NCBI GenBank assembly: GCA_030998015.1
Contig: JARWMV010000236.1
Coordinates: forward strand, 930,001 to 994,000
DNA length: 64,000 nt
Direction: 5' to 3'
Source: Ceratorhiza oryzae-sativae
Lineage: Eukaryota; Basidiomycota; Agaricomycetes; Cantharellales; Ceratobasidiaceae
Positions 1-12,854 of this stretch are shown here, piece by piece. Both the position numbers and the translations under genes were made by a program. The notes beneath the pieces were generated by a model that worked only from the letters and a program-made list of their open reading frames with translations, did not search any database and was not told the DNA's origin. Within the stretch, counting starts at the first letter, position 1, and each line of letters opens with the position of its first letter.

Positions 1-2954
1 TCCCGACGAACGCGCGATCATGAACTGCGTCAACGCCATGAACGGCGTTGCGGCTCGAGTCGATGAAGCTCAGCGCATCCGTGAAGCCGAGCATCGAGCA
101 CGTCTCGTCCTCGAACGCATGGACCCCGCATCGGTAAGTCGGTTGCTCTTTACGTGTGCTCAGCAATCGATGAATGTAATCTATCATAGGGACTCGACCT
201 GGCCCATCTGGCCCGGCTTGGCCCTTGCCTGCTCATCGGCTCGCTCGACGTATGCTATTACACCTCGTCCAGGCCTGCCCCCGTTGCACTCCATTCGTAT
301 GCGTCACAAATCACTCTATCGAGCCTCGCAACTCCCGGGCCCTCGCCACACCCTCTCCCCTCGACTGTCCCCTTTCCGCAATCGCAATCGCAAACCCCGA
401 CGACACCGCACCCGCTGTCCAATTCCCAGAAGCCCCTCAAGGTTCGGCACCTCGCCGCCTTTCTCTGGCCCGGCTATCTCGTTCTGTGCAAGGTCAATGC
501 CAAGCGGAGTCGATATGAGCCTAAACATTGGTTTATTCTCAAGCAAGCCGCAGGCCCTGCTCCGGCTACCGACGGTGATCACACGGACCCGGACGCGTCC
601 ATGCAGACGGAAGATATGTCCTTTGATGCGGCTAGACAACAACAATGGCTGCAACCACCACCGATGACCCACGTTGATGTTTCGCCTGCGAGCACCGTAT
701 TCACACACGGGGTGCGCATCGCTTTTGCGAAACACGTGTTCGAGCTGGGTGCGTCGTGCGCGGAGGAACGGGACGTCTGGCTCAATGCGGTCGCTGGCGC
801 ACGAGAGGTTGAAAAGGAGGGAAGCATCCGGAGTGCGGGCGGCGCAAACGTCTCGAGGTCCCGTTCGGCAGTAACGACTAGCTCTGGAACTGATGGGCTG
901 GAACTCGTGAGGACTCGAAGCGAGGGTGGGCGCGGTAGAAGCAGGAGCCGCAGTCGACCGCCGCGCGACAAGGCTGCTCCGATAGGAATCGCCGAGCGGG
1001 TTGAAAACGCCTTTTTGCGGGATCGTCAGAGCGAATCGAGCGCGGGCGCAAGCCCTGTGAGCGTGAACGCGAGCCTGCACGGGGCTGGAGCTAACGTAAC
1101 TCGCAACGTGAGCGGGGGAAGCAGCATCGGAGGACGACTGCCGGTACGAGTTGCGGCCACGGCCGGGCCTGGAGGCACGATTAGGGGAGCGCCGGGCGCA
1201 GAAGCCAGGCCAATCGGCATGGTCGATGGTCGCCCTTTGGCTGGCTCCGCTGGGCAGGCCTCTAATTCAATCAACGGGCACAGCCAAACGCTCGGCGTGA
1301 CGAGTGGTGCAAACGTCGCAAGGACGAATAGTTCCAGCACCAGCGGAACTGGATCGTATCCGCCATCACCTGTCATGGCCACGCATTCACTACAGGTACG
1401 TGTTTTTTGGGTTGACGCCACTCTTCGGCGTGGGCTGGCTAAATGTTTGATCACAACTAATACAATACATTATAGATTCAGCCCGCGCAGGTTGCAACAC
1501 AACCCCAATCCCAGTCCCAACCCCAATCACAATCCCACTCTCAACCTCAATCACACCCTCAGCTCACCCTTCAGACTCAGCTCCTGCCCGTCTCGATCGT
1601 GGTACACCGGCCGAGCGCGAACGTCCGAGAGATGGTTGATCGTGCAATTTCGGACATCATTTCGTGGCCATGTACGGAGGCGCGGATGAAGGGTGCCCGA
1701 CGCGGTCCGTTGTTTGCTGTGCCCGAAGACACTGGTGCCGGGCCCAAGTCTGCTGGAACAGCATTGGCGAGCAGCAGTGTGGGCAGCGTGATGGGCAAAG
1801 TCCGCCCGAGGCGAACGAGCAGCGCGCTGGTCGGTCGACACAAGTCGATTTTAGACGCTGCCCTCCCAAGCAAGGACAAGGACAAAGAGAAGGACAAAGA
1901 GAAGGAAAAGGACAAGGAGAAGAAGAAAGTCCGCCCATCGTCTGAGGGCTTGGTCATCGAGGCAAAGAAGGATGCTTCTGCTGCCGCCGCTGCTGGGGGA
2001 GAAGGAGAAAAGACGCCGCTGTTGCGCAAGCGGGCGACGATCCATGGCACTGCGGCTTTTCCAACGATGGACTCGCCGACCAACTCGTCAGAGTCGCACG
2101 CCACACAGGTCGTCGCGCCGAGCGGTCAGGTCATACGTCCGACTACCAATGGCAACGGCAGCCTCGCTGCTCCTGGAAATCCAGCCGTCTCTTCTCAACC
2201 TCAGGCCCAAGCTCAACCTCAGAGCGACGTGCGGCGAAACGCGTCTACTGAAAGTCGAAGGCGGGGCCAAAACGGCAACCCGATGTCGCCCCCGCGGTCA
2301 CGTACTGTATCGAGCTCGGGATCATTCGCAGATGGGATGCGTGAGCTCTTCAACTTGCGTCGGACGTTTATCAAGTCAGCAGAGAACATTTCTACTGTCC
2401 CACCGCCTCCCAATGCACCGAATCCGGTTTATTCTGTTGGGGCCGGCTTAACAAATACGCGTTCAGATGAGGTACTCGTGCCCAAGCCCAAACCCAAGAC
2501 CAAGGCAGCTAGTCCCCCCACTCTCGTCGAAGACGCAGAGAACACTCCAGGACTTTATTCGCTCGGCGCAGGAATCACGAATACAACGAATCCACCGCGA
2601 AGAACGAAAAAGCCCTCGTTCTCGGGACGTGCACCGAATTTGCTTGCCGCCTTGACCAAACGACGAACGCGGGCCGCTGGAGGGACACCGCTCTCGGCGC
2701 TCACGTTCACTCCCTTGAACGAAAAGGACTTGGTCAATGAGCCCGACGTTCGCACTCAAACGGCGCGTTCGCGTTCAAACGAGTGGTACCATCCTGTTCC
2801 TGCATTGCGAGCGTCCCACGCGCCCAGCCGGGGTATGCTCGGCGCGGACCTGTACACCCAACCGGCGCTGCGCGTCCAACCCAGCCCCGTTGCCGAAGAG
2901 GGTATATTCTCCGACTTTGACGACGAGGCTGCATACGCGGAAGCGCGCTACTAG
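1..2954 (+). CDS. RhoGEF, DH end plus PH domain (5' partial)
   Basis: Guanine-nucleotide exchange factor for Rho-family GTPases, entered at its 3' half; the start and most of the DH domain lie outside the window. Exons read 1-133, 430-1395 and 1476-2954 (introns 134-429 and 1396-1475, both phase 0; the first is long for this genome). The first exon ends with the typical helical DH-to-PH linker (VDEAQRIREAEHRARLVLER). The second opens with a PH domain: WPGYLVLCKVNAK, then KHWFILK, closing near residue 115 of the exon with ERDVWLNAVAGAREVE. After it comes about 600 residues of Ser/Pro/Gln-rich, disordered sequence with a Gln-Ser repeat (about 1498-1560) and a Lys-Asp/Glu repeat (1872-1927). The stop is the TAG after EARY. 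It converges on another RhoGEF at 3398-8398. Family call is firm; which Rho GTPase it serves cannot be said. Confidence 0.8.
1872..1927 (+). repeat. In-frame Lys-Asp/Glu codon repeat
   Basis: Degenerate tandem aAG-GAc/gAG hexamers encode an uninterrupted alternating lysine/acidic run (KDKDKEKDKEKEKDKEKK) inside the disordered tail of the PH-domain GEF. It is a coding low-complexity repeat, likely length-variable between strains. Confidence 0.75.
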
Positions 2955-3397
2955 TTCCACTCTTTCGTCTTGCCCATCTCCCCCTCACTTTTTTAAATTT
3001 ATTTTCTTGTGAATAGCCCCGCTTTGAAGTGCAAGGCTCTGGTGGAATCGGTTCAAAATTCTTTGCATCTGCATGATACCATTTTCTCGTCTCATCTCGT
3101 ATGCATCCGTCGTTTATGTTCCTTATATTATCGGATGATCTTTTGTGCGCCCAGTAGCAATGGTCTGGGCGTGTGGTATACTAGCTGTAATCTAAACTAC
3201 GAGGCGTGGCATGGCACATCCGGTTCGCTAGTTTCTGTACATGTACATGTGGTGTGGTTTCTTGAAAACTACCCAAAACAAAATAGATTGCGTGCACGAG
3301 TTCTATGATGTAAACGAAACGAAGATTGGACAAACACATAGCGTGACCAGATGAGAAAAATATGTAGTATATACAGCATGGGATAAATGTGTGAATG
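2955..3397. other. Convergent 3' intergenic region
   Basis: About 440 bp between the ends of two convergent GEF genes. It is AT-richer than its neighbours and carries no supported exon on either strand; presumably both 3' UTRs and poly(A) signals. Confidence 0.5.
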
Positions 3398-6300
3398 CTA
3401 TGATATCAGCCCGTGCCTACGGAGCAAGTCTTCGTAGCTGTAGACAAACACGTTAGGCTACCAAGACAAGAGCCTCCAGCACGATAATACTCACTGTTGT
3501 TTCTCAAATTCCATCTCGGCGAGTTTACGCTTGAGCAGCGTGTTCTCTTTGACAGCGTCGTTGCGTGCAATCTTGGCTTTGCGTAAATCCTCTGCCATTG
3601 CGACCAGCGCTTGATCTTCACGCAGATTTACATCGGCAAACATAGCATCGAGTTCTTCAGTAAATGTCTCGTAGACGATGTCGTTCTCGGCCGTTGCGTC
3701 GCTCAAGAGTTTCTTAACGAGCTCGCATTGACCTTTGGCGCGTTGAAGTTCACCCTTGAGCTTCTCCAGCTCGGTGCTGCTCGATGCAACCTTGAGTGGT
3801 TTGTTAGTAACGTTGGACCAACGCTCAATAACAGAGGACGAACTGTTGCGGGAGCGTTCCGTAACGCATTGATCTGCTCAATCAAATAGTCCTGCTTCGC
3901 TTCGGCATGTATCAAGTGCTGTTCTGCCTCGGCCACCGCTTCCTCGAGCGTCTTGCTCCATCCATCCGAGAGGACAGAATCGCTAGATGAACTCGGAGTG
4001 AGGCGATTGCTAGCCTCTGAAGCAGCCATCGCTTCGAACATGGCCCGGCGATTGACGATACTTGGTAGCCCCTCAAACTTGGGATCGACTTTGCCCTTGA
4101 GTAGAACCTTCAGAAACAGTTGTGGGTATAGAAATGATCGACTTACAGCTATGTTTCTGCTTTGCGGAGATCGTACCATACTTCCAACGCGATCGAGCCG
4201 GCTTGAAGGGCGTGTCATATTCGAGCCAGCCGAATCGAGCTCGATCTTAATACGCTTGACCGCTCGTCGAGAGGATAACAGCTATAAGTACTTTAGTACA
4301 TAATATTCGATAACAAACAGTAAGCACCCACATCTTCTTTAGTTGCCTCAGCTGCGACAGCCAATCTCTTTGATGCCTCCAACGCGGGAACATTACTTGT
4401 GCTTGCCGTCGCCGGTTTGATACTGGTGTTCAATCCAGAGTTTTGACTGTCCACCCGAACGAGGCTACCTGTCCTAGTGGGTATCTTGCTCTTTGGCGAG
4501 CCCATGCCTTTGCGCGTCGTAGGAGCCGTCTCACGAAGAGATGCCTTTTTCTGAATCGATAGCGGCGCGATCACCGGGGATTTGGGCGTAGGCGTCGCTA
4601 CAGTTGTAGGAGGAGTGTTGACTGCCGACTCAAACGGCATCCGTTTACGAGCGTTGACGGGCATGGGTGTCCCTCCGGGGCGCTCTGTTCGAAGCACGGT
4701 CACGGACTTGGGAGGTGTGTTTGGTCTCTCAGTTTCACTATCCTCGGTTCCTTGGGTCTTGTTCCACGCAAGGGGGGTCGGAGGCCTGTTTGCAATGGGG
4801 CTCTTCGCTCGAGACAGAGGCTCCGTTTTCAGACTCGTTGTGCGGATAACGAGTGCCGGGCTAGTAGCGCGGGACCGAGGGCCAGTATACATCGGGCTCA
4901 ACGGACGAATTGTGGCTGGCTGGGGGCTGAGAGGGCGTATGGCGGGCGGGGGGCTAAATGCACGCGGATTTGGCGGAGGACTGAATGCACGGGCAGTTGA
5001 CGGAGGGGGGCTAAAGGACCTTGCGGGTTCGGGTGGAGGACTCGTGGCTCGAGGCACAGGTTTCCGGGCTACAGGTGCACGAACTTGAGGGCTGAGTGCA
5101 GCGCCCAACCCCGTAGGACTGATCGGCCTTGGTCCAGTGCTGATTGCGCGCTCAATACGTGCCCGTTCCATCTCCACAGGACTCTTGGCTCGTTCGATCG
5201 TACCCCTAGTCCTTTCCAGCTCAAACGGAGACCTTGCTCGTTCTGGATCAACTGGCGAACGGGCTCGGTCAATATCGACGGCGCGCATGTCTGGGCTCTT
5301 AGGGGCCGGGGAGCGAGGCCCCATCGGACGACGCTCAATACTTCGCTGGCGACTTGTTGAAGCCGACTCGGATTCGAGTTGACGGGCGGTTGAAACTGTT
5401 GCAGCATCGCTGTCAAATTGAGACTTGGTAGGCGAAGACGGTCGGCTGTAGAGAGTTGGTAAAGGCGGCACTGCGAATAATTGTCAATCCTCTGGTTGAT
5501 AGGACCACACACATGGTACTCACATTCGAGTAATTCCTCCCTGGCGGGCTTGGACCTTGCCTGTTGAGTCTTGCTGTTTTTCCTCGCAAGTTCCAACCGC
5601 ATTGTCAAATCGTACTCGGACGTATCAGGATCAATGCCACCCGTTTCCACATCCAATTCCATCTCCCCATCAACATCCATCTCGCCAGCTGTCTCGCCGA
5701 GATCATCCCACGAGCGGGAATCGTAATCTTCATCAGGCAACATTCGGCCCTTGAGAGGCGAACTTCGACCGCTTGCACCCAACCCAATGCTCCCAACTAT
5801 ACCTCCCTCTATGCCGAGCGCAGTCCCAGGTCCGGGGCTCCAGCTCCTCTTCATAAACTTTCGTCCCATGCTTGTAGAGTCCTCACTCCCAGACGTTGCT
5901 CCTGTCGAAGCTGAGCCTGTACCACTGACACTTGAGAATAGTGTTGAATTACGCGAGGCGACACTTCGCGAGCGAGACCGCCTGTTGGCCATCGTCATTG
6001 ATCCAAACGAGAGTGTATCAAGCGAGAATAGTGCTGTGCGGGGCCGAGTCGGCGTTCCAGGTGCTGAGGCATGACCAGTGCGGAATTTAAACAGGCCATA
6101 TTGGTGAACTATTTAGGCTTGGGTCAACGCGTGCATGGTGGACAGAAGAAAGTCAAGACCGACTTGTTTGAACGATTCGACAAGGCACGCTTGGTGTATG
6201 CACAATGTCCTCTTCTCGCTCATCATCCTCGTTACAAGATGATACCGCAAACCGACAGAGTTCACCGGCAATCGGCTGGACACGAATAACCACATAGGGC

Positions 6301-8398
6301 GCTCCGCTCGCTCCCGGGCCACCCATCCCAAACGGAATGGGGTCCGCTGTACCCTCAGCATCGATGTGCACCACTACTTTGGGCTACAAACGCAAACTTA
6401 GAAATTAATCACGAAGGGGAAGGGAGACCGCACCTTCTTAGTCTCAGTCAAAAATGCAGTCCTTGAATACAAGTTCCACCAAGTCCGCGCGAGCGTCCCA
6501 GGCCCAACCTCTCGTTCTCCTCCATATAAAGCAATGCTCCTCTCCAACCTCGTGCGTAATCGTGCTTGAACAGCCCACAGATTCTCCAAAAACCGAGATT
6601 TGGCGTGCTCAGGCGACAGGTCCGAGTGTGGTTTTGCAAATGGATCGCCGTGGGACGAAGCGCTTGGTGGTGAGAGAGCGAGGGCAGTCAAGGCTCGGAA
6701 TGAACGGCCGTTCCATCTGCTGTCGGGCTGGTCTCGTGGGGGGTCCTCGAGATACATGTGTAGCTCTGGTGGCCATACCTCAGTCCTACCTCGCAGCCCA
6801 CGGTAATCGTACTCACCTGCTCCGCCCACATCCGTAGCAACTACGTCTCCAATATCCACCACGCCTCTACAGCTTAATCCTAGCCCGCCGCCGACAACAC
6901 CCGTCTTGCCCCCTCCAAGGGCCTTGCGGAAACCAAGTCCCAGCCCCAGGCCAACTTTGGCAACCTTTTCAGTTTCGTCGAGGCCGGCAAGTGTTCGACC
7001 AGGTGCTGACGTTGAAGAGCTTCGTTTACATATCATTAATTTGTCGTCGAACAAGAATAGCGTGGCATGCAAGACGTCTGAACCCGTGCTTGACGTTTGT
7101 TTCCCTCGGACGCTTGTGCTGTGCGCACCCCCCCGGGCGTACGGGTCCCCGACCAAGTCCACAACGTCAATACAGTCGACCAAGACTCGAGTACTGGAAA
7201 TCAACCCCGGTGGGAAGCTCTCGACGCTTCGTTCTAGACAGTGCATGACTGCTGCTCGGCGAGTTGGGTCGTCTGTTTCTGCGAGAGCGATTCGAGATGC
7301 AATAGCATCTGCTTCCATTAGGAGCGCACGTTGCGGGTTGTTAGGTGGCATATGCTTGATCATAGCTATACAGTTGAAATAAATATAGGCGACAGAGAGA
7401 GGCTAGGAAAAAACATACTTCGGAAGAGGAGTGTATAGCGCGGTATACGTTGAACGGGCTCCATGAGTAACTCGCGTAGTCCAACGCGGTTCTTTGGGTC
7501 TGACGTCGAGTATTTAATTCGCTACGCTGCGAGATCAGACAGGGACAAAACAATTGATCTCAAACTCACGTCAATATAGTTGGCAAATCCTGCACTGGAT
7601 TTCTTCGCCATCTCTCGTTCGAATATCTGCTGAGCCTCTTCTCGTTTAGTGTAGTACTGTTTGTAACAGTCAAATGCGCGGAGGTCTCGGAACTGAGGCT
7701 TATCAGCAAATGGCGCGATAAGAGAATGTTGGAGAAGCTCACATGTTTGATAGCAACATCCCCAACGCCTGGCCCATGTCCAGCAAGCATTATCTCCAAA
7801 TCGGCTAAGAATGCCTCCGCGACAGGGACAAGCTGGTCAACATTCCCAAAGAGTGTCTTGGCTGCGTAGGCATCGATGATCGAGGTATCTCGGGTCTTTG
7901 CAAAAGAGCGTAACGGGTCGGCGTAGGACTGGGATAAAAGAACTCAGGGCGATTCGGTATCGGCACGAAGAGGGAGCATACCGATTTCAGCATGCATAAT
8001 CGCCTGAGATAGCTACGCTCGGTTGTGACGAGCTCGGTTATAATTTCTGTGAGGACAGCTGAGTCGGCGGAAGGCGAGCGGGAGAGTGGAGGTGCAGAGG
8101 GAGCGCTCGCAAGGCTTGCAAGTGAATTAGCCGACGCAGAAACACCCGTCGAACGCGGGATAAATGGAAGGTCTTGGGCGGGCATCGGCTCTCCGAGCGA
8201 CGCAACGAGCTCCTGTACATCTACTGCCGAGTGAGCCAGATGGCTTGCGTCCGACAAGTCACGCTCACCTTGCACAAGCTCGCCTTCACCAGCACCCTCG
8301 ACAACGACCCCACAGAAAAACGCACGCGTCGTCTGGTGAACACGAGGCTCATCGTCGCTTCCAGACGCGAGTGGGACCGTCTTTGTCGGTGAGCTCAT
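3398..8398 (-). CDS. Large DH-domain RhoGEF with Ser/Pro linker and C-terminal coiled coil
   Basis: Rho guanine-nucleotide exchange factor of about 1493 residues. Eleven exons: 8398-7982, 7928-7743, 7692-7570, 7521-7419, 7365-6434, 6383-6164, 6108-5524, 5470-4332, 4281-4147, 4095-3495, 3437-3398. The DH domain starts near residue 110 (ITELVTTERSYLRRL) and includes the signature LLMEPVQRIPRYTLLFR across exon 4. A PH-like region follows (LHATLFLFDDKLMICKR). Residues roughly 700-1200 are a disordered segment packed with repeated R-A-x-SP / SPPP units, then a C-terminal coiled coil (EELDAMFADVNLRED...) ending YEDLLRRHGLIS. The start is the first ATG after a clean divergent promoter. Total exon length is 3n+2, and the frame changes at GGG 3850-3852 (plus strand), so one C of a C-run seems missing there; the coiled coil reads well on both sides. 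The intron at 6109-6163 has a weak GTCGGT donor. The GEF family is certain, the GTPase partner is not. It may act in polarity or septation like fungal Bud3-type GEFs (inference). Confidence 0.8.
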
Positions 8399-8622
8399 GG
8401 TCCGGACACACACAAGACAAGTTGACGTTGTTGTTGAACCGCGGCTTGGGCACGTGATGTGCAATATCTCGCGCCTGCACATGGCAAAATATTTCGTCAG
8501 TTTCCCTGCCGATCATCAGCACCCGAGCCCCAGCTTCCTCGAGGCAATCTGCTCCAGAGCTCGACAACCATCCCGAGTGCCGTTTTCCATAGCCCCTACA
8601 GCATTCTCCTCCTACACTGTCG
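8399..8622. promoter_or_regulatory. Divergent promoter, GEF / PAF-acetylhydrolase
   Basis: A 224 bp region separates two divergent start codons. It contains a palindromic CACGTG at 8451-8456 (basic helix-loop-helix type E-box). No TATA box is obvious. Assignment as promoter rests on position only. Confidence 0.45.
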
Positions 8623-10418
8623 ATGCGCCTCCCAGACTACAAGGGCAACTTCCCCGTTGCTGTCACAACATTCACAAAACCCATAAGGCCTAGCTGCGTT
8701 TATAGCGATGCTCGCCTAGACGGTAAACCCGCGCTCAAGATGGAGGAGATAGCATACTCGGTCTTCTACCCGATCGACAGAGAACAGGCGCGCTCCCGTG
8801 GTATTCCTTGGCTCGTTCGGTTCGTCGTGTGCAGACACTACACACACCAGGCGCTTACCCCAAACCATCCAGGCCGTTGAGCGCAGCAACTGCAGGCTGG
8901 GCCGCGTTTGCCGGTGAGCCTTCCGGCTGTATTTGAATAGTTAAACCCCTGCTTACGTTCTCGCCTCATAAGGCCGGTCATACTGGCTACTTTGTGAGTA
9001 CAAATATATCATCTCGATTCCCTAAAATTCAACAATCACTCTGTCCAGGGCCGTTTATATACTTCTTTGCCCGTTTTATACGAGTGAGCACGGTACCAAA
9101 ATTCAAATCACTTATGACATCATCGACCTTTGATAGCTTCCCGCATATGCCAATGCACCCCTGAGGCCGGCTTCGAAGACTCAAAACACTGGATCCTCTG
9201 ATACATTGGCCGGATCGGGCGGCAAGTGGCCACTAGTCATTTTCTCCCATGGTAAGTGGCATCGTCCACACTAAGCTTTTGTCCATCGTCGATCAAATAT
9301 CACTATAGGACTCGCAGGTGGAAGAACCATGTATAGGTAACTAACACGAAAAACGCCACTTGCACTAGCAGCTGACTAATTTGTCCATTCAGCGATTATT
9401 GTGGCAGGCTTGCGGCCGAAGGCATGGTTGTTCTTGCGATCGAACACCGGGACGGAAGCGGCCCAATGGTTTCGCCGACAGACGAGGAAACAGGCAAACC
9501 CGCCCACAAGCTCTATATTCAAGCGGATCAGCTAAAGTATGGCCTTTTCATTCAGCATTATTACACAGCCTAACATACGTCAGTTGGGACAACGAACCAA
9601 CCACGAAGCTGCCAATCCGTAAAGACCAACTTGTGTTTCGGATTCGAGAAATCTACGAAGCATTCGCGTCGTTCAAGTCTGTGGTCGAGGGAAATAAAGG
9701 CACGATTGACTCTATGGATAAATTTGATCATTGGGAAAGCTTCAAAGGCCAAGTCGACTGCTCAAAGCTTCACTTGACTGGGCACTCGTTTGGCGGGGCG
9801 ACGTCTGTAAGCACACTCTCTCCTTTGGTCCCACTCAATCGAGCACAATGATATTTCCAGTTATCCCTTCTCTCCTCGCCTCCTCCGTCAAATCACCCCC
9901 AGCTCCCGATTGAGAAAGTTGTGCTCTTGGATCCATGGCTAGACCCATTACCCTTGCCAGGCACACTTCCGGTTGCATACCCGGACCGCCCACCCTTGTT
10001 GATCATGAACAGCGAGGGCTTCACGCTCTGGAAAGAGCACTTCCAAAACCTCGAAGACCTCGTCAAGGACTGGAGACAACAGAAGCAGGAATGTGCAAGT
10101 CTAGTTACCATCGGTTCGTCTATCCCTTTTATTGCCTAACTAAAACGATTACTGATTCATTATATGCTGCCAGTTCGTTCGAAACATCACTTTTACTCTG
10201 ACTTTGGCCTACTCATGCCATTCGGGCAAGACAAACGGATTGGAACTTCCGTCCTTGACACAGCACACAAACTTTCCATGGCGTACTTTTCCAATACCCT
10301 CTCCCAGGAGCTTAAAGGCAAGAATAGTATGAAAATCGAGTTGGCTGGAGGCAAGGACAAGTGGGGAGAGGACAAGAAGCAGCTTGTTGGTGAGCCCGGA
10401 GAAGTGGTTGTGCATTGA
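8623..10418 (+). CDS. Platelet-activating factor acetylhydrolase-like phospholipase A2
   Basis: Serine lipase of the PAF-AH (group VII phospholipase A2) family; it hydrolyses short or oxidised sn-2 acyl chains of phospholipids. Ten exons: 8623-8819, 8873-8913, 8973-8993, 9049-9083, 9137-9251, 9309-9336, 9393-9536, 9584-9806, 9861-10113, 10174-10418. They sum to 1302 bp (433 aa) in perfect frame. The nucleophile lies in GHSFGG, preceded by a typical VIFSHGLAGGRTMYS oxyanion-side motif. The catalytic Asp is in VVLLDPWLDP and the His in SKHHFYSDFG. The N-terminus (MRLPDYKGNFPV...TTF) is the usual start of fungal members; no signal peptide is visible, so it is probably cytosolic. Exons of 21, 28 and 35 bp are notable. 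Confident family call; the physiological substrate is not known. Confidence 0.9.
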
Positions 10419-10577
10419 ATAGACTCTGCCAGATATTGGATCGCTGGCCGATATGTTAACACTTAGAATATTCTTGTATCGTGGATGATTATTTGTAAGT
10501 TGACTCGTGACAAATTAGAGGTGTTTCGAGGAGAAGCGGACCTTCGCGCCTAAGCATACAGGTGCCTATTAGACCTG

Positions 10578-12837
10578 TTACTTGTACGTTCCATATTGTA
10601 CAAACGTCTCTTGAGCGACTACGATCTCCCGCTCAATTGTCTGCGCACGGCGCTCAGATCGAGGTGTAATGACCAATGGAAACCTCCCGGGTATTTTGAT
10701 GCCCTCGCCGATAAACGTATCGCTGCAGAAATCTACGTCGACGTTTTCAACTCCAGGAGGGAGTGTAAATTCGAATGCCCAAATCAAGCGTGACAGGGCT
10801 ATGAAAATGTCTTGCTCTGCTGTCTGGATGCCGGGACACACCCGTCGACCTAGAAGCGGGGGCGGATGACTCAGAACCAAGTAGATCACTTTAGTGGAAG
10901 CTAACCTGCTCCAAATGCAAAATGATCGCGTTTGAATGGGTCCCCCTGGGCAACGGATTCTGCCATGGACATAGTGTGATTAAGATATCGATCGGGTTTG
11001 AACGTTTCGGGGTCATCGAATCGCTCCGCACAGTTGTGCATTGCCCATGTACAATACATAACTATGTAAGATGTAAATCTAACCGCGGAGAATGGAAATG
11101 GCAGATAGTGTACCTGTTGACCCTTTCGGTAGGAAGTAGCCCTCATAGTAATCGTCTAACTGAGCCATAAGCCAATGATATATAAACTGGCGAACATGCG
11201 ACTCGCCTTGCTCCAACCTGTGAGGAACTCCTCTGGCGAGTGAAGGTCTCCAACGAAATACCTCCTTAATGACTGAAATGAAAAAATCACACCTTAGACG
11301 AGCTAAATAAGACTCATGGTGCTTTTACCCACACGCTCGTACGAATGGGAGACGTCGCTCATCCTGCCATTTTGGTAAAGTATCCTCGTCATAAACACCA
11401 TCAATTTCAGCGTGGGCACGCCGCTGACTCTCGGGATCATGAACAAGCCTACGCATATAGTTAGCACCGCACATCCCATTGAGGTATACTCACGCCAGTA
11501 GGCAGATTAGTATCACACCCGCAACCTATAACCCCCAAGCGCATTATTTCGGCCATTTATATTTAGTTACGAAGCTAGGAAATACTTACAATATCCGAAC
11601 CACCCTCGAGAACAACTCCGCAAGCAAACCCTTGTTCGTGACGGGTTAATCCGCTTCGGCCTTCATCTAGCCTCATTTTGTATGCAAGGTTCCCTGTATT
11701 CAAGCCAGCAACTCCACGTTGCCATCCGGCTTCGATAAGACCTACGCGAGAGCTATGAGGCGTCACAGCTAAGGACAAGGGTTCGCCCTCACCCATATAT
11801 AATTTATCAAGCTTCTCTCCATGCTCCTCACATTTCTTTCGCCACGGGAACAATGCTTCAGGGAGATAGCTTAGAACCCAAAATCAGTAAGCCCAGTTGC
11901 GCTGTTGAAAGTGGAAGAAGTACTTGAGCCATGGGAAGGCCTCTACTGGAGGCTTTGCGCCGGGAACATTTAATTTAGTCCCAGACCTCATGATATCTTC
12001 CATCTGATAAACGACTGGATCCTTATAAGACTCGCATCGAATCCCATATGCTGATAAATTGCAGTATTGCGGGGTTAACGTTGATATAAAGGAGGCCAGG
12101 AATGCCACGCACCTAGGCATGTCAACACACTGGTCGCAAATCGCATTGGGTGGTGCCTAAAGTCATTGGGTTGATGTAAAAACTCATGTAGAAGCTGAAC
12201 ACTCTCTGCTTCCTGTAAAGGAAAGTGCTGATTTTTCATCACGCTTGGGGCAAAGTGTTGCACGATAGGTTTCCTGGCGGCCCGCCATTTATTTGGGTTT
12301 TGCTGAAATCTACAGAATGATGTTAGATTTGAACACGACCTTCACGACGAGATGGCGAACTCACAAAAAGTAATCGCCCTTGCCTGCGATTTCAGTTGAT
12401 GCTTGGTAAGGTCGTCCGGAATAGATTGAGCCACGTTTGTTAAATAGTTCATGTGCATGTGTTCCGTCTCCAGCTATGCTGATGAGCGTGCTAGAGCCTA
12501 TCTTCAGGGATATTATGGGACCATATTTAAGATGCAGATGGCGCAGCCTAGGCAGTCGAGTGGGCATAGGGTGGGACTAAATATAAGTCGTGCTTACTGT
12601 TCGAATATGTTGTGTGGCTTGAGGTCGAATATATTACCAACAATGGGGAGCGAGCGCGGTCCTGAGGAGCTTGGGTATAAGATAACTTCAGCTATGTACT
12701 TTAGTAGTCGAACCTGGTGGTAGCTTGTGATGGCGGCTTCCCGGCCAGTCCCAGTAATAAGCTAGGAGCAGCACAACAATCGGTAATCCAATAGATGGCT
12801 TTACCACCGCGTCAGCCAAGTCCTTGAATATTGTCAT
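10578..12837 (-). CDS. Cytochrome P450 monooxygenase (copy 1, intact)
   Basis: Microsomal P450 of 535 residues. Thirteen exons: 12837-12714, 12661-12598, 12547-12365, 12309-12113, 12050-11924, 11869-11793, 11741-11590, 11525-11494, 11448-11333, 11272-11207, 11155-11114, 11061-10906, 10849-10578. They sum to 1608 bp in frame. The first exon encodes an N-terminal membrane anchor (PIVVLLLAYYWDWPGSR), followed by the Pro-rich hinge LPPGPRSLPIVGN. The I-helix region reads LEGGSDI, the K-helix ExxR is KEVFRWRP, and the haem loop is FGAGRRVCPG with the Cys ligand. The intron at 11156-11206 starts GCGAGT, a GC-AG intron whose counterpart in copy 3 is GT-AG. It is closely related to the pseudogene at 13101-15373 and to 28153-30424, with conserved intron positions. 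Substrate unknown. Confidence 0.88.
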
Positions 12838-12842
12838 TTACC

Positions 12843-12854
12843 GGGGGGGGGGGG
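12843..12854 (+). repeat. Poly-G run
   Basis: Twelve consecutive G just upstream of the P450 copy 1 start codon. It is a simple homopolymer, probably of uncertain length in the assembly. Confidence 0.8.

Noticed and set aside
6798..6840. Possible short intron (GTGAGTACG...) inside the PH-like exon of the large GEF
   Set aside because: None of the nearby acceptors keeps frame with a plausible intron length, while reading through is open.
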